Positions 18,145 to 28,593 of a stretch of DNA of 64,000 nt are shown piece after piece (positions within the stretch are counted from its first letter, which is position 1; each line of letters opens with the position of its first letter). The notes under the pieces are model-generated. The model saw nothing but the letters and a program-made list of their open reading frames with translations. It was not told the origin of the DNA and searched no databases. The DNA comes from Roseomonas sp. Its GTDB lineage: Bacteria > Pseudomonadota > Alphaproteobacteria > Acetobacterales > Acetobacteraceae. The stretch covers positions 1 through 64,000 of the forward strand of contig JADCFA010000029.1 in the NCBI GenBank assembly GCA_020249775.1, in the 5' to 3' direction. Made by a program: the position numbers and the translations under genes.

Positions 18145-20376
18145 ATGCCCGATGATGTGAAAACCCTGGCGCCCGGCGGGGCAGAGCGTGAAACGCGGCT
18201 CGCGGATGCGCTCTCAGAACGCTATCTGGCCTATGCGCTTTCCACCATTACGGCGCGGTCCCTGCCCGATGTGCGTGATGGTTTGAAGCCGGTGCATCGC
18301 CGCCTGTTGTGGGCGATGCGGCAATTGCGGCTTGATCCGGAAGCGGGCTTCAAGAAATGCGCGCGCATCGTGGGCGATGTGATGGGTAAATACCATCCGC
18401 ATGGCGATGCGGCGATTTATGAGGCGATGGTGCGCCTCGCGCAGGATTTTGCGGCGCGTTATCCGCTAGTCGAAGGCCAGGGCAATTTCGGCAATATTGA
18501 TGGCGATAACCCAGCCGCCATGCGTTACACCGAAGCGCGGCTGACCGAAGTGGCGCAGGCGCTGCTGGAAGGGATTGAGGAAGACGCGGTTGATTTCCGC
18601 GCGACTTACGATGGCGAAGAACGCGAACCTATCGTGCTGCCAGCGGCCTTTCCGCATCTTTTGGCCAATGGCGCGGCGGGAATTGCGGTCGGCATGGCGA
18701 CCTCCATCCCACCGCATAATGCGGGGGAACTTTGTGCCGCGGCGCTGGAATTGGTGCGCAACCCGAATGCCGGCACGGATCGGCTGCTGCGCCACATCAA
18801 GGGGCCGGATTTCCCAACCGGCGGCATTCTGGTGGAAAGCGCAGAGGCTATGCGCGAAGCCTATGAAACCGGCCGCGGCGGGTTTCGCGTGCGCGCCAAA
18901 TGGGAAGTGGAAAAGGGCAAGGCCGGAAGCTGGGTGATCATTGTCACCGAAATCCCCTATCAGGTGCAGAAGGCGCGGCTGATTGAACAGATCGCGCAAT
19001 TGCTGGAAGAAAAAAAGCTGCCACTGCTGGCCGATTTGCGCGATGAAAGCACGGAACAGGTTCGGATCGTGCTGGAACCCAAATCGCGCAATGTGGAACC
19101 GGCGGTGCTGATGGAAACGCTGTTCCGCGCCACTGCCTTGGAATCGCGCTTTTCACTCAATATGAATGTGCTGGATGCTGATCGCACGCCGCGTGTGATG
19201 AGCCTCAAGGAAGTGCTGCGCGCCTGGCTTGATCATCGGCATGAGGTTTTGCAGCGGCGCACCAATCATCGGCTCGGCGCGATTGCGCGGCGGCTTGAGA
19301 TTCTGGATGGCTATCTGATTGCCTATCTGAACCTGGATGAGGTGATCCGCATCATCCGGGAAGAAGATGAACCAAAGCCGCGCCTGATGGAACGCTTTGG
19401 CCTGACCGATACCCAGGCGGAAGCCATCCTCAATATGCGGCTGCGCGCACTCAGGCGCCTTGAGGAGATGGAAATCCGCAAGGAGCATAAGAAGCTCAGC
19501 GCGGAACAGAAGAAGCTGCAAGCGCTGATGAAGTCTGAAGCGGCGCGCTGGGAAGCGATTGCGGAAGAGATTGAGAGCATGCGCGCACGCTTTGGTGGCG
19601 GCGCGCTGGGGGCACGGCGCACCGCGACCGGCGCGGTGCTGCCGGAAGTAGTGGTGGATGAAGCGGCCTTTGTGGAGCGTGAGCCGATTACCGTGATCCT
19701 GTCCGAGAAAGGCTGGATCAGGGCGCAGAAGGGGCATGTGTCCTTGGATGGCGAATTGCGCTTCAAGGAAGGCGATAGCCTGTTTATCGCACTCCATGCG
19801 GAGACCACGGATCGGCTGGTATTATTTGCCACCAATGGTAAGGCCTTTACGCTCAAGGCGGATAGTATTCCGCGCGGGCGTGGTGACGGCCAGCCGGTGC
19901 GCCTGATGCTTGACCTGACCAATGAGGATGCGGTGGTTGCGCTTTTCGTGCATCGCGAAGGGTTGCGCTATCTGGTCGCGGCTTCAGACGGCAAGGGCTT
20001 TCTGGTGAAGGCTGAGGATTTGCTCGCGGAAAAGCGCACCGGCAAGCAGGTGTTGAATGTGGACCCGCCGGCGGAAGCGGCGGTCTGCGCGCCGGCGGAA
20101 GGCGATTCGATTGCGGTGATTGGCGAGAATCGCAAATTGCTGATTTTCCCGCTTGATCAGGTGCCGGAAATGACGCGCGGGCGCGGCGTGCAGTTGCAAA
20201 GCTATCGCGATGGCGGGCTTGCGGATGCCAAGGTGTTTACCCGCAAGGAAGGGCTTTCCTGGATGCTTGGCGAGAGGACGCGGACCGAGACGGATTTGCG
20301 CGCCTGGGTTGGCAATCGCGCTGGCGCGGGCAAGGCGCCGCCGAATGGCTTCCCGCGGTCCAATCGGTTTGAATAG
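18145..20376 (+). CDS. parC: DNA topoisomerase IV subunit A
   Basis: ParC is the DNA-cleaving subunit of topoisomerase IV, which decatenates chromosomes after replication. The 743-aa protein has the catalytic Tyr128 in [10 protein letters not shown], the breakage-reunion signature [11 protein letters not shown] near residues 43-53, and [15 protein letters not shown] at the quinolone-determining site. There the usual ParC Ser is Ala89. A C-terminal beta-pinwheel region lies after about residue 500. Length fits the alphaproteobacterial ParC form, which is shorter than GyrA. parE is not in this window. Confidence 0.96.
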   Translation: MPDDVKTLAPGGAERETRLADALSERYLAYALSTITARSLPDVRDGLKPVHRRLLWAMRQLRLDPEAGFKKCARIVGDVMGKYHPHGDAAIYEAMVRLAQDFAARYPLVEGQGNFGNIDGDNPAAMRYTEARLTEVAQALLEGIEEDAVDFRATYDGEEREPIVLPAAFPHLLANGAAGIAVGMATSIPPHNAGELCAAALELVRNPNAGTDRLLRHIKGPDFPTGGILVESAEAMREAYETGRGGFRVRAKWEVEKGKAGSWVIIVTEIPYQVQKARLIEQIAQLLEEKKLPLLADLRDESTEQVRIVLEPKSRNVEPAVLMETLFRATALESRFSLNMNVLDADRTPRVMSLKEVLRAWLDHRHEVLQRRTNHRLGAIARRLEILDGYLIAYLNLDEVIRIIREEDEPKPRLMERFGLTDTQAEAILNMRLRALRRLEEMEIRKEHKKLSAEQKKLQALMKSEAARWEAIAEEIESMRARFGGGALGARRTATGAVLPEVVVDEAAFVEREPITVILSEKGWIRAQKGHVSLDGELRFKEGDSLFIALHAETTDRLVLFATNGKAFTLKADSIPRGRGDGQPVRLMLDLTNEDAVVALFVHREGLRYLVAASDGKGFLVKAEDLLAEKRTGKQVLNVDPPAEAAVCAPAEGDSIAVIGENRKLLIFPLDQVPEMTRGRGVQLQSYRDGGLADAKVFTRKEGLSWMLGERTRTETDLRAWVGNRAGAGKAPPNGFPRSNRFE

Positions 20377-20379
20377 GTT

Positions 20380-21045
20380 TCAACCAGGCAAAGCAAAGGC
20401 GGAAAGCTCGGCGCGCAATTCGGGAATGCCCTGGCCGGTTTCGCTGCTGGTCACCATCACCACCGGGTGGGCGGCAGTGTGACGGCGGGCGAGCGCCTCA
20501 ACCTCGGCCAGGCGCTTTGCGAATTGCGCGGGCGGCACATCATCGGCCTTGGTCAGCACGATCTGAAACGCGACCGCGGCTTCATCCAATAATTTCATCG
20601 CGGCGCGATCGGCGGATTTGGTTTCAATCCGCGCATCCATCAGCAGCAAGACGCGGCGCAGATTGGGCCGGCCACGCAGGTAATCAAACATCATGCCCTG
20701 CCAATCGGCCTGCAATTCCTTCGATGCCTTGGCATAGCCATAGCCCGGCATATCCACAAGCACGAGTCGCCCGCCGAGATTGAAGAAATTGAGCTGGCGC
20801 GTGCGCCCCGGCGTATTGGAAACGCGAGCGAGCGCATTGCGCCCGGTCAGCGCATTCAGCAGGGATGATTTGCCAACATTGGAACGTCCGCAAAAGGCGA
20901 TCTCTGGCAGGCCCGATGACGGCAATTGATCCAGCTTCTGCGCGCCATGGAAAAAATCGCAAGGCCGCGCGAAAAGCAACCGCCCCGCTTCAAGCAGGGC
21001 GGCGCGCGCTTCTTCAGTTGTCGCCTCGGTCAAGCCACTCATCAC
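20380..21045 (-). CDS. engB: Ribosome biogenesis GTP-binding protein YihA/YsxC
   Basis: An essential GTPase for 50S ribosomal subunit assembly, 221 aa. It contains the P-loop GRSNVGKSSLLNALTG, the switch segment NTPGRTRQLNFF, DMPGYGYA (G3) and TKAD (G4). It is the last gene of the rpmH-rnpA-yidD-yidC-engB block, 20 bp after yidC. It ends 3 bp from the convergent parC stop. Two adjacent ATG codons (21045 and 21042) are possible starts. Confidence 0.96.
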   Translation of the reverse strand: MMSGLTEATTEEARAALLEAGRLLFARPCDFFHGAQKLDQLPSSGLPEIAFCGRSNVGKSSLLNALTGRNALARVSNTPGRTRQLNFFNLGGRLVLVDMPGYGYAKASKELQADWQGMMFDYLRGRPNLRRVLLLMDARIETKSADRAAMKLLDEAAVAFQIVLTKADDVPPAQFAKRLAEVEALARRHTAAHPVVMVTSSETGQGIPELRAELSAFALPG

Positions 21046-21064
21046 GCGAACCCCGCAAGCGGCG

Positions 21065-22852
21065 TCACGCCTTCTTGCCGACAGCCTTGGCCGCGCGGGT
21101 GGCCGCGCGTTCGTGGCGCATGATGTAATATTGCTGACCGACCGAAAGCGTATTGTTCCAGGCCCAATAGATAATAAGCCCCGCCGGGAAGGATGCCAGC
21201 ATGAAGGTGAAGATCACCGGCATCCAGGCGAAGATTTTCGCCTGAATCGGATCGGGCGGCTGCGGGTTCAGCTTCTGCTGCACCCACATGGTCAGGCCCA
21301 TGATCAGCGCCCAGGCCGGCATATGCAGGAAATGGCTCCAGGCCGCGGGATCGAAGGGCAGCAGACCAAACAGGTTGAACAGGTTGGTCGGGTCAGGCGC
21401 GGAAAGATCCTTGATCCAGCCAAAGAAAGGCTGGTGGCGCATTTCGATGGTGACGAACAGCACCTTGTAAAGCGCGAAGAAGACCGGGATCTGAATCAGG
21501 ATGGGCAAGCAGCCGGAGGCAGGATTGACCTTCTCACTCCGATAGAGCGCCATCATTTCGACCTGCGCCTTTTGCGGATCATCCTTGTAGCGTTCCTTGA
21601 GCTCGGCCATTTTGGGCGCAAGCACCTTCATCTTCGCCATTGATTTATAGGCCTTGTTCGCCAGCGGGAAGAAAAGGATCTTGATCCCAAGCGTAAAAAC
21701 CAGGATGGCGACGCCGAAATTGCCGAAAAGCTGAAACAGCCAATCCAGCGCATAGAAGAAGGGCTTGGTCAGGAAGTAGAACCAACCGAAATCAATCGCC
21801 TTGTCGAAATCCTTGATGACGAAGCGCGTTGCGTAATCATCCAGCAGATGCACTTCCTTGGCACCGGCAAACAAGCGGCTTTTGAAGCCATCCGTGGCAC
21901 CGGGCGCGATCTGTTGTGCGGCGGGCGCGGCGATATCCACCTGCCAACGCTCACCAGCCGTGCCGGGCGCTTCGCTGACAAAGCGATAAGCCGCGCGCAT
22001 CGGCTGATCCGGCGCCGCCGGCATCAGCGCCGCGAGCCAATATTTGTCGGTAATGCCAACCCAGCCGCCGACATCTTCCTGTTCAAAGGCAGCACCACGG
22101 CGCTTTTGCGCTTCGGTTTTGGCGTCAGCGAAGGTCACTTCATTCAAGCGCCCGCCCACCACGCCGGTGAAGCCTTCATGCAGGATGAAGAAGCCTTCCA
22201 CCTTGGGCGTTACTTCGCGCCGAATGCGCGCCCAGGGCAGCACAGCAACCGTTTCAGCCGCGGTATTGCGCATGCGCTGTTCGGCGGAGAACATGTAATT
22301 CTCATCCAGGTTCAACTGGATTTCGAAAATCTGCCCCTGCCCGTTATTCCAAGTGAGCATAACCGGCTTGCCGGGCGCGAGCGGCCCGCCACTGATCTGC
22401 CAATCCGTATCCCCATCCGGCACGCGGGTGCGGCCATCGGCGGCGGTCCAGCCCCATTGCGCGAAATAAGGTGCCGCGGAATCGCGCGGCGCGAAAAGGC
22501 GCACCGGTGCCGAACCAGGCGCTGTGGTTTCGCGATGGCGCAGCAGCACCAGATCATCCAGCCGCGCGCCACGCAGATTAAGATTGCCAGCGACCGAGGC
22601 GCTTTCGATTGCAATACGCTGCGCTGGCGCGCGCGCCGCGGGCGCGGCTTCCTGTTGCGAGGGCGCGGTTAGCACGGGTGCCGCCGGCACGGGGGCGCCG
22701 GAAGCCGCTGGCGCGGGCACCGCTGGCACCGGCGCCTGTTGCGTGACGGGGGCCGGCGCCTCGGGCGGCATTGTCATGCGCTTATAGACATCGAAAATCA
22801 GCAATATGCCGATTGAAAGCGCAATCGCGGCGAACAGACGCTTCTGATCCAT
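21065..22852 (-). CDS. yidC: Membrane protein insertase YidC
   Basis: YidC inserts and folds inner-membrane proteins, alone or with SecYEG. The 595-aa protein has an N-terminal membrane segment (residues about 7-22), a Pro/Ala-rich linker, a large periplasmic domain to about residue 350, and the conserved five-helix insertase core from about 365 (FFYALDWLFQLFGNFGVAIL, then NPASGCLPILIQIPVFFALY). The hydrophilic groove Arg is in the region after KSMAKMK. A basic C-terminal tail (RAATRAAKAVGKKA) is present. It lies 9 bp after yidD. Confidence 0.97.
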   Translation of the reverse strand: MDQKRLFAAIALSIGILLIFDVYKRMTMPPEAPAPVTQQAPVPAVPAPAASGAPVPAAPVLTAPSQQEAAPAARAPAQRIAIESASVAGNLNLRGARLDDLVLLRHRETTAPGSAPVRLFAPRDSAAPYFAQWGWTAADGRTRVPDGDTDWQISGGPLAPGKPVMLTWNNGQGQIFEIQLNLDENYMFSAEQRMRNTAAETVAVLPWARIRREVTPKVEGFFILHEGFTGVVGGRLNEVTFADAKTEAQKRRGAAFEQEDVGGWVGITDKYWLAALMPAAPDQPMRAAYRFVSEAPGTAGERWQVDIAAPAAQQIAPGATDGFKSRLFAGAKEVHLLDDYATRFVIKDFDKAIDFGWFYFLTKPFFYALDWLFQLFGNFGVAILVFTLGIKILFFPLANKAYKSMAKMKVLAPKMAELKERYKDDPQKAQVEMMALYRSEKVNPASGCLPILIQIPVFFALYKVLFVTIEMRHQPFFGWIKDLSAPDPTNLFNLFGLLPFDPAAWSHFLHMPAWALIMGLTMWVQQKLNPQPPDPIQAKIFAWMPVIFTFMLASFPAGLIIYWAWNNTLSVGQQYYIMRHERAATRAAKAVGKKA

Positions 22853-22861
22853 GGCGGGTGC

Positions 22862-23101
22862 TCAGCCTTTGGTGTTTTTGGGGCGGGGTACGGGGTCGTA
22901 GCCGCCAGGGGTCCAGGGGTTGCAGCGCAGGATGCGCCGCGTGGTCAACCAGGTGCCGCGCAGCGCGCCATGGTCTTCCAAGGCTTCCAGCGCGTAATCG
23001 CTGCAGGTTGGGTAATGGCGGCAATGGCTGCCGATAATGCCGCGCAGCGTATAACGATAGGCATGCACGCAGCCCTTCAGCGCAGTGGCCGGCAGGGTCA
23101 T
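22862..23101 (-). CDS. yidD: Membrane protein insertion efficiency factor YidD
   Basis: A 79-aa basic protein that aids YidC-dependent insertion. The family signature is [19 protein letters not shown] with its Cys pair, followed by [18 protein letters not shown]. The ATG overlaps the rnpA stop by 4 bp and the gene precedes yidC, its usual setting. Confidence 0.96.
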   Translation of the reverse strand: MTLPATALKGCVHAYRYTLRGIIGSHCRHYPTCSDYALEALEDHGALRGTWLTTRRILRCNPWTPGGYDPVPRPKNTKG

Positions 23102-23478
23102 GGCGCCACACCTGCTTGGCGGAGTGCCGCGCGCAAATCCTCAATCAGCAATGGGAAGGGGCGCTCGGCCGTCGCATCACGCCCGATTAGCACCAGATCC
23201 CAGCCGGAAAGCGCCATAGCGGGCAGCGTCAGCCGCGCGGCTTCCTTCAGGCGCCGGCGGGCCCGGTTGCGAATCACGGCATTGCCGATTTTTTTCGTCA
23301 CGGTGAAGCCCAGCCTCAGCGACGGTTCGGGGATGGCGAGCGCTTGCAAAACAAGCCCAGGGCGCGCCGCGCGCTTGCCGCGTGATGCGGCGCGCAAAAA
23401 CTCCCGGCGCTTCTTGAGCCGTTCCAGCCTAGGCAAGGCGGGCGGCAATGGCGCGGCGCCTTCATCAAGCGGCGCCAT
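23098..23478 (-). CDS. rnpA: Ribonuclease P protein component
   Basis: The protein subunit of RNase P, which trims the 5' ends of tRNA precursors. From the start at 23478 it is 126 aa: [16 protein letters not shown] is the N-terminal helix and [13 protein letters not shown] the RNA-binding RNR signature. I prefer 23478 because it is 26 bp after rpmH; a start up to 23592 would overlap rpmH extensively. An extra Pro/Ala-rich leader of about 15 residues precedes the domain. Confidence 0.93.
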   Translation of the reverse strand: MAPLDEGAAPLPPALPRLERLKKRREFLRAASRGKRAARPGLVLQALAIPEPSLRLGFTVTKKIGNAVIRNRARRRLKEAARLTLPAMALSGWDLVLIGRDATAERPFPLLIEDLRAALRQAGVAP

Positions 23479-23503
23479 ACCACCACCCCGCACGAGGCTT
23501 GGT

Positions 23504-23638
23504 TCAGGCGGAAAGACGCTTGCGGCCCTTGGCGCGGCGATTGGCCAGCACCTTGCGGCCGCCCACGGTCGAAAGACGGGAGCGAAAGCCATGGCGACGC
23601 TTCCGGACGAGCTTGGAGGGCTGATAGGTACGCTTCAC
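23504..23638 (-). CDS. rpmH: 50S ribosomal protein L34
   Basis: L34, 44 aa, beginning (V/M)[18 protein letters not shown] and ending GRKRLSA. The start is GTG at 23638, preceded by GGGAGAAG; a longer open frame to 23698 would add an unrelated 20-residue extension that no L34 has. It is the first gene of the rpmH-rnpA-yidD-yidC-engB operon. Confidence 0.96.
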   Translation of the reverse strand: MKRTYQPSKLVRKRRHGFRSRLSTVGGRKVLANRRAKGRKRLSA

Positions 23639-23727
23639 GATACTTCTCCCAGGGGGTCGTAGCCATAAGGCATAGAAAGAGCGCCGGCGGCGGGCCATTG
23701 GGATAGCCGCCCCGGCGGGGTCGCGTC

Positions 23728-23756
23728 CTATAGGGAGAGCGGGGGGTATCCGTCAA
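23728..23756 (-). promoter_or_regulatory. Sigma-70-type promoter of the rpmH operon
   Basis: On the minus strand TTGACG (23756-23751) and CTATAG (23733-23728) are spaced 17 bp, about 90 bp before the rpmH GTG. The near-consensus -35 box and the position before a strongly expressed ribosomal protein gene support it. Confidence 0.55.
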
Positions 23757-23863
23757 CCACGCGCTTTGCCAAAGCCGATTGACGCTGACGGAAAGCGGCC
23801 CGCATCATCCCTGGAATGGCTCAGGCGTGGTGACCTGCACCGCGCCGAAGGGGGAGGATGGGC

Positions 23864-25084
23864 ATGGCTGAAGCGCCCTATGACGCGGTTTTGCAGAATT
23901 TCCGCCTGGGCGATGGCGGGCCGCCGGGGCGGCGCTTGGCGCTAAAGGCGGGGCGGATTGCGGCCATCCTGCCCGCCGATGCCCCGCTGCCCCCAGCCGC
24001 GCAGGTGCTGGATTTGGGCGGGGATTTGCTGCTGCCTGGCTTGGTGGATGGCCATATGCATCTGGATAAGACCCTGTTCGGCCTGCCCTGGACACCCCAT
24101 GCCGCCGAGCCCTTCCGCATGAGCCGGATTGCGACCGATGCGAAGCTGCTGCCATCTCTGCCGCTTGATACCGCCGCGCGGGCCGGGGCGCTGATCCGGC
24201 GCTGTGTGGCCAATGGCACGGCGCATATCCGCACCCATGCCGATATCACGCCCACCTTCGGGCTTTCCGCCCTTGAAGGCGTGCTGGCAGCGCGGGAGGC
24301 GCATCATGGTGCAGCGACGGTGCAGGTGGTGGCCTTCCCCCAGGCCGGCGTGATGCGCGCGGGCGGCAAGCCCATGCTTGATCTGTTGGACGCTGCCATT
24401 GGCGCGGGGGCGGAGCTGGTGGGCGGCATAGACCCTTGTGAAGTAGACCGCGACCCAGCCGGCCAATTGAACGGGATTTTCGCCATTGCGGAAAAGCGCG
24501 GCGTTGGCGTGGATATCCATTTGCATGAACCGGGCGAGCTTGGCCTGTTCAGCCTGCTTGAAATCTGTGGGCGCGTGCGCGCGCATGGCATGGCGGGCCG
24601 GGCCACGATCAGCCACGGCTTTTGTCTGGGTGGCATTGCTGAATCAAAACAAAAGGCAGCCGCCGAGATGATGGCATCTTGCGGTGTCGCGTTGGTGACG
24701 CATGGCGCGGGCAATGCGACCATGCCGCCCTTGATGCTGCTGCGCCGCGCCGGCGTGCGGGTGTTTTGCGGCAATGATGATGTGCGCGATACCTGGAGCC
24801 CCTATGGCAATGCCGATATGCTGGAACGCGCTTCCATCATCGGCTGGCGGGAAGATGTGCGCCATGATCCGCTGATCATGGAATTATTCAGCATGGTGTC
24901 ATCAGAAGGTGCCGCGGCGCTCGGCATTGCGGAATACGGGATCGCGCCCGGCAATCCGGCGCATTTCTTCAGCATTGGGGCCGAGAATATTCCGGATGCG
25001 ATTGGCGCGCATCCGCCGCGTAAGCGCGTTTTTCACGCGGGGCGTCTGGTGGCGATGGATGGGCAATGGAGGGACGCGGCATGA
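23864..25084 (+). CDS. CodA-like amidohydrolase (cytosine deaminase family)
   Basis: A 406-aa metal-dependent amidohydrolase of the CodA type, which deaminates or hydrolyses cyclic compounds. The start at 23864 is preferred over the ATG at 23858 because GGGGAGG then lies 6 bp upstream instead of touching the start. Metal ligands are visible as DGHMHLDKT (HxH) near residues 62-70, THAD, HLHEPGE and SHGF, and a late Asp in CGNDDVRDTWSPYG, which is very CodA-like. The stop overlaps the next gene by 4 bp. The substrate is not certain: many relatives act on pyrimidines, creatinine-like or hydantoin-like compounds. Confidence 0.88.
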   Translation: MAEAPYDAVLQNFRLGDGGPPGRRLALKAGRIAAILPADAPLPPAAQVLDLGGDLLLPGLVDGHMHLDKTLFGLPWTPHAAEPFRMSRIATDAKLLPSLPLDTAARAGALIRRCVANGTAHIRTHADITPTFGLSALEGVLAAREAHHGAATVQVVAFPQAGVMRAGGKPMLDLLDAAIGAGAELVGGIDPCEVDRDPAGQLNGIFAIAEKRGVGVDIHLHEPGELGLFSLLEICGRVRAHGMAGRATISHGFCLGGIAESKQKAAAEMMASCGVALVTHGAGNATMPPLMLLRRAGVRVFCGNDDVRDTWSPYGNADMLERASIIGWREDVRHDPLIMELFSMVSSEGAAALGIAEYGIAPGNPAHFFSIGAENIPDAIGAHPPRKRVFHAGRLVAMDGQWRDAA

Positions 25085-26706
25085 CCGAAGAAGCCGGGGT
25101 ATTTGACTTTATTGTCTCGGGCGCTGGTTCCGCCGGCGCGGCGGTAGCAGCGCGGCTTTCGGAAGATGGGCGTTATTCGGTGTGTTTGCTGGAAGCCGGG
25201 CCGCCGGACCGCAATCCGTGGATTCATATTCCGCTTGGCTTTGCGAAAGTCTATGCGAATCCGGCGATCAATTGGTGCTTTGAAAGCCAGCCGCAACAGC
25301 AATTGAATGATCGCAAGTTCTTTGTGCCGCGCGGGAAGACGCTGGGCGGCACAAGTTCCATCAATGGCATGGTCTATATGCGCGGCAATCCGCGCGATTA
25401 TGATTCCTGGCGCCAGCGCGGCTGCACGGGTTGGGATTATGATTCCGTGCTGCCCTTCTTCAAGAAAAGCGAAAACCAGACGCGCGGGGCGGATGAATTC
25501 CATGGCGTTGGCGGGCCTGTCACGGTTTCAGACCATGTAGCCACCACGGAATTGACGGAGGCCATGATCAGCGCCGCGGAACAGGCCGGCATTCCACGCA
25601 ACCCGGATTTCAACGGCAAGGTTCAGGAAGGCACCGGGTATTATCAATCCACCACGGGCGCCAATCGGCGCTGGAGCACGGCGCGCGCTTACCTGGTGCC
25701 GGCCAAGGGCCGTGCCAATCTGGATATCCGCACCAATGCCCATGCCACGCGGGTGGTGATCGAAAATGGCCGCGCCATTGGCGTTGAGTATCGCGACCCC
25801 GGCGGGCATAAGCGCGTGCGGGCGCGGCGGGAAGTGATTGTCTCGGGCGGCGCCTATGGATCGCCACAACTGCTGCAATTATCCGGGCTCGGGCCGGCCG
25901 AACATTTGCAGGCCATGGGTATTCCAGTGCTGCGCGATATGCCGGCGGTGGGTGCCAATCTGCATGATCATTTCTGCGTTTATCTGATGTGGCGCTGCGC
26001 GAAGCCGCTGACCTTCAATGATCTGGAAAAAAGCTGGCCGCGCAAAATTGCCGCTGCCCTTCAATATGGGTTGTTTCGCACTGGCCCCATGGCGGTGAAT
26101 GCTGTGCGCACGGGGCTTTTCACGCGATCCGACCCCAGGCTTGAACAGCCCGATTTGCAGATCAATTTGCTCGAATGGAGCACGCTGGAGCGCAACAAAA
26201 AGGGTGTCATTCCGCATCCTTTTTCGGGCTTCACGCTAAGCCCGGTGCATCTGGCGCCCGAAGGGCGCGGCACGGTGCGCCTGGCAAGCCCCGATCCCTT
26301 GGCGGACCCGGCGATTACCTTCGGGTTTCTCGCTTCCGATTATGATATGCGTGCCATGATCAGCGGCATCAAGCTGGCGCGGCGCCTGGTGGAACAACCG
26401 GCCTTGAAGCCCTTTGCGCTTGGTGAATTGGTGCCGGGCGATGCTGTTGCCAGCGGCGCGGATTTGGAGCGCTTTGTGCGAGAAACGGGGGCGACGAATC
26501 ACCACCCATCCAGCAGCTGCGCCATGGGCATTGGCAGCAATAGCGTGGTGGACCCGCAGCTTCGCGTGCATGGCGTGGCAGGCTTGCGCGTGGCGGATGC
26601 TTCCATCATGCCATCCGTGGTGGCGGGCAATACCAATGCGCCTTCCATCATGATTGGTGAAAAGGCAGCTGCCATGATTCTGGAAGATGCGCGGGCGGCA
26701 GCCTGA
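25081..26706 (+). CDS. GMC-family FAD-dependent oxidoreductase (choline dehydrogenase-like)
   Basis: A 541-aa flavoprotein of the glucose-methanol-choline family, oxidising alcohols. The ATG at 25081 overlaps the amidohydrolase stop (ATGA). The FAD-binding motif is [19 protein letters not shown] at the N-terminus, followed by [18 protein letters not shown], a family signature, and a C-terminal catalytic region [12 protein letters not shown] with the proton-accepting His. The end [18 protein letters not shown] is the conserved GMC tail. It is probably cytosolic, as no signal peptide is seen. The alcohol oxidised is unknown; coexpression with the amidohydrolase suggests one catabolic route. Confidence 0.92.
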   Translation: MTEEAGVFDFIVSGAGSAGAAVAARLSEDGRYSVCLLEAGPPDRNPWIHIPLGFAKVYANPAINWCFESQPQQQLNDRKFFVPRGKTLGGTSSINGMVYMRGNPRDYDSWRQRGCTGWDYDSVLPFFKKSENQTRGADEFHGVGGPVTVSDHVATTELTEAMISAAEQAGIPRNPDFNGKVQEGTGYYQSTTGANRRWSTARAYLVPAKGRANLDIRTNAHATRVVIENGRAIGVEYRDPGGHKRVRARREVIVSGGAYGSPQLLQLSGLGPAEHLQAMGIPVLRDMPAVGANLHDHFCVYLMWRCAKPLTFNDLEKSWPRKIAAALQYGLFRTGPMAVNAVRTGLFTRSDPRLEQPDLQINLLEWSTLERNKKGVIPHPFSGFTLSPVHLAPEGRGTVRLASPDPLADPAITFGFLASDYDMRAMISGIKLARRLVEQPALKPFALGELVPGDAVASGADLERFVRETGATNHHPSSSCAMGIGSNSVVDPQLRVHGVAGLRVADASIMPSVVAGNTNAPSIMIGEKAAAMILEDARAAA

Positions 26707-26716
26707 AAGGACAAAA

Positions 26717-27103
26717 ATGATTTCCCTGCTTGGCACCTGGCAATTGCTGCGCGTGCGCGCCACCGATGCGGCGGGCCAACCGCTGATCCATCATCAATAT
26801 GGGCCGGAGCCCACGGGCATTGTGCAATTCGGCCCCAAGCGCATGCAGGCCGCAACCGGCGATGGCCGCGCCGTGCTGCCACCCGGCGTGAAGCGCTTCT
26901 GGTCCGCCTATACGGGCAATTATACCTTCGATGGTCAAACGCTGATCACCCGCGTGGATGACAGCAATCTGGCGGATCGCATTGGCGGCGATCAGGTGCG
27001 CCAGGTGCGCGCAGAAGGTGCTGGCGTTTGGCTGAAGCCGCCGCCGCGCCTGGTGGATGGCGCCATGCAGCAATTGGAATTGTATTGGGAGAGGATTGGC
27101 TAA
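26717..27103 (+). CDS. Lipocalin-like domain-containing protein
   Basis: A 128-aa protein whose start [20 protein letters not shown] and later [19 protein letters not shown] match the lipocalin-like (PF13924-type) beta-barrel family. These bind small molecules or act in accessory roles to catabolic enzymes. It lies 10 bp after the GMC oxidoreductase gene and is likely cotranscribed. Its 3' end overlaps the convergent cca stop by 4 bp. No signal peptide is visible. Confidence 0.8.
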   Translation: MISLLGTWQLLRVRATDAAGQPLIHHQYGPEPTGIVQFGPKRMQAATGDGRAVLPPGVKRFWSAYTGNYTFDGQTLITRVDDSNLADRIGGDQVRQVRAEGAGVWLKPPPRLVDGAMQQLELYWERIG

Positions 27104-28317
27104 GTCTGACGCGCCATCAGCCGCTTTGCCTCCGCAAGGCAGGCCGTGTGATCCGCCATGCAGCCGCCCGCAATCCAAAACGCCTCAAGCCGCGCCAATA
27201 GCGCACCGAGTGCAGGCCCCGGGGAAGCGCCCGCCGCCAAAAGATCACGCCCCTGCAAGGGAAAAACCGGCGCGGCTTCAGCGTGCAGCGTGGCGCGCAG
27301 CGCGGCGCGAAGTGGCGCGGCACCATCACGCGCATCCGCCAACCACAGCGCGGCTTCCTGAGTTTCCACCGCCACTGCCGCATGGCGCGCACGCCAGCGG
27401 CGAAACTCTGCCGCATCAACCGCCGCATCGGGTGTCTCCGCTTCCTGCAAGAAACGCAGCGCGCGCGTTTCGGCCATGGAGAACTTCAACCGCGCGGCAA
27501 GCCCCGGCGCGGCGCCGCCCAACCCGGCCAGCCGCAGCAAAGGCTCCTTCGGCGCGCCGAGTGCGACCAGCCTTGCAACGCATGCAATATCCGGCGCGGC
27601 GATTTCCGGCAGGATCGCCGGCAGCACGCCAAGCTCCTCCATCAGCCTCAGCGCCGGCACGGGTTCCGCCACCATCAGGATGCGCTTGATTTCCATCCAT
27701 ATGCGCTCAACGGAAAGCCGCCCGAGGCCGGGAATGGCGGCGCGGATGGCGCGCAACGCCGCCGCATCCGGCGCGCCCGTGCCGTAGCGCGCGTGGAAGC
27801 GGAAAAACCGCAGCAGGCGCAGATAATCTTCGGCCAAACGCGTGGCGGGATCACCGACAAAGCGCACCAGGCCGCGTGCCAGATCATCACGCCCGCCAAA
27901 ATAATCATGCAGCACGCCATCGGCGCCAAGCGACATGGCATTGATGGTGAAATCGCGCCGCGCCGCGTCTTCACGCCAATCGGTGGTCCAGGCCACTTCC
28001 GCATGGCGGCCATCGGTCAGCACATCGCGCCTCAGCGCTGTCACTTCAATCGGCTGATGTTCCCAGACTGCGGTCACGGTGCCGTGTGCGAGGCCGGTTT
28101 CAAACACCTTGCAGCCGGCAGCGATCAACCGCGCGATGATGTCCTCGGGCGGCAGTGGCGCCGCAACATCCACATCTGCAACCGGCAAGCCTGCCAAGGC
28201 ATCACGCACCGCCCCGCCTACCGCACGGCTACCAGGTAGCGCGGCCAAAACCTTGGCCGTGGCAGGCGCAGTCAGGAAATCCGGCAATGATGCAAGGCGC
28301 TGTTCAGTTGAGCTCAT
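27100..28317 (-). CDS. cca: CCA tRNA nucleotidyltransferase
   Basis: Adds or repairs the 3' CCA end of tRNA. The 405-aa protein has GGAVRDALAGLPVADVDVA with the Asp pair of the nucleotidyltransferase site, RRDFTINAMSLG and LRLLRFFRFHARYG, all class II family motifs. No HD domain is apparent. It overlaps the upstream DUF6111 gene by 4 bp and the convergent lipocalin-like gene by 4 bp. Confidence 0.95.
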   Translation of the reverse strand: MSSTEQRLASLPDFLTAPATAKVLAALPGSRAVGGAVRDALAGLPVADVDVAAPLPPEDIIARLIAAGCKVFETGLAHGTVTAVWEHQPIEVTALRRDVLTDGRHAEVAWTTDWREDAARRDFTINAMSLGADGVLHDYFGGRDDLARGLVRFVGDPATRLAEDYLRLLRFFRFHARYGTGAPDAAALRAIRAAIPGLGRLSVERIWMEIKRILMVAEPVPALRLMEELGVLPAILPEIAAPDIACVARLVALGAPKEPLLRLAGLGGAAPGLAARLKFSMAETRALRFLQEAETPDAAVDAAEFRRWRARHAAVAVETQEAALWLADARDGAAPLRAALRATLHAEAAPVFPLQGRDLLAAGASPGPALGALLARLEAFWIAGGCMADHTACLAEAKRLMARQT

Positions 28318-28562
28318 CGCCGTGGCTCCATATGGCCTGGCGTGATGTCGGTGCCGTCAATGCGGGCGGGGACGTATTTCGAACCCGGCGCGCTGGCGCG
28401 TGACAGACCATACCAAAGCGCACCCGCCAACATCAGCGCCGCCCCGCAACCGGCCAGCACCAAAAGCACGGTGCCGGGCTCCCGCCCCGGATTAAGCCGA
28501 CGCCAGACGAAGAACGCCGCGAAGGGTGCCAGGAACAGCAGGGCTTCGATCAGATAAGGCAC
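28314..28562 (-). CDS. DUF6111 family protein, small membrane protein
   Basis: An 82-aa protein starting at GTG 28562 (PYLIEALLFLAPFAAFFVWRR), with two predicted membrane segments at about residues 2-19 and 34-50. The GTG is preferred to an ATG further upstream because that extension overlaps the CoA pyrophosphatase gene. I match it to DUF6111 from the loop WRRLNPGREPG and from its place between cca and the Nudix gene, a common alphaproteobacterial arrangement. Function unknown. Confidence 0.75.
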   Translation of the reverse strand: MPYLIEALLFLAPFAAFFVWRRLNPGREPGTVLLVLAGCGAALMLAGALWYGLSRASAPGSKYVPARIDGTDITPGHMEPRR

Positions 28563-28593
28563 GGGCTTATTCCATTGCCGTACACAAAAACAT

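Noticed and set aside
27283-28239. A 318-codon plus-strand open frame
   Set aside because: It is antisense to cca, whose family motifs are intact.
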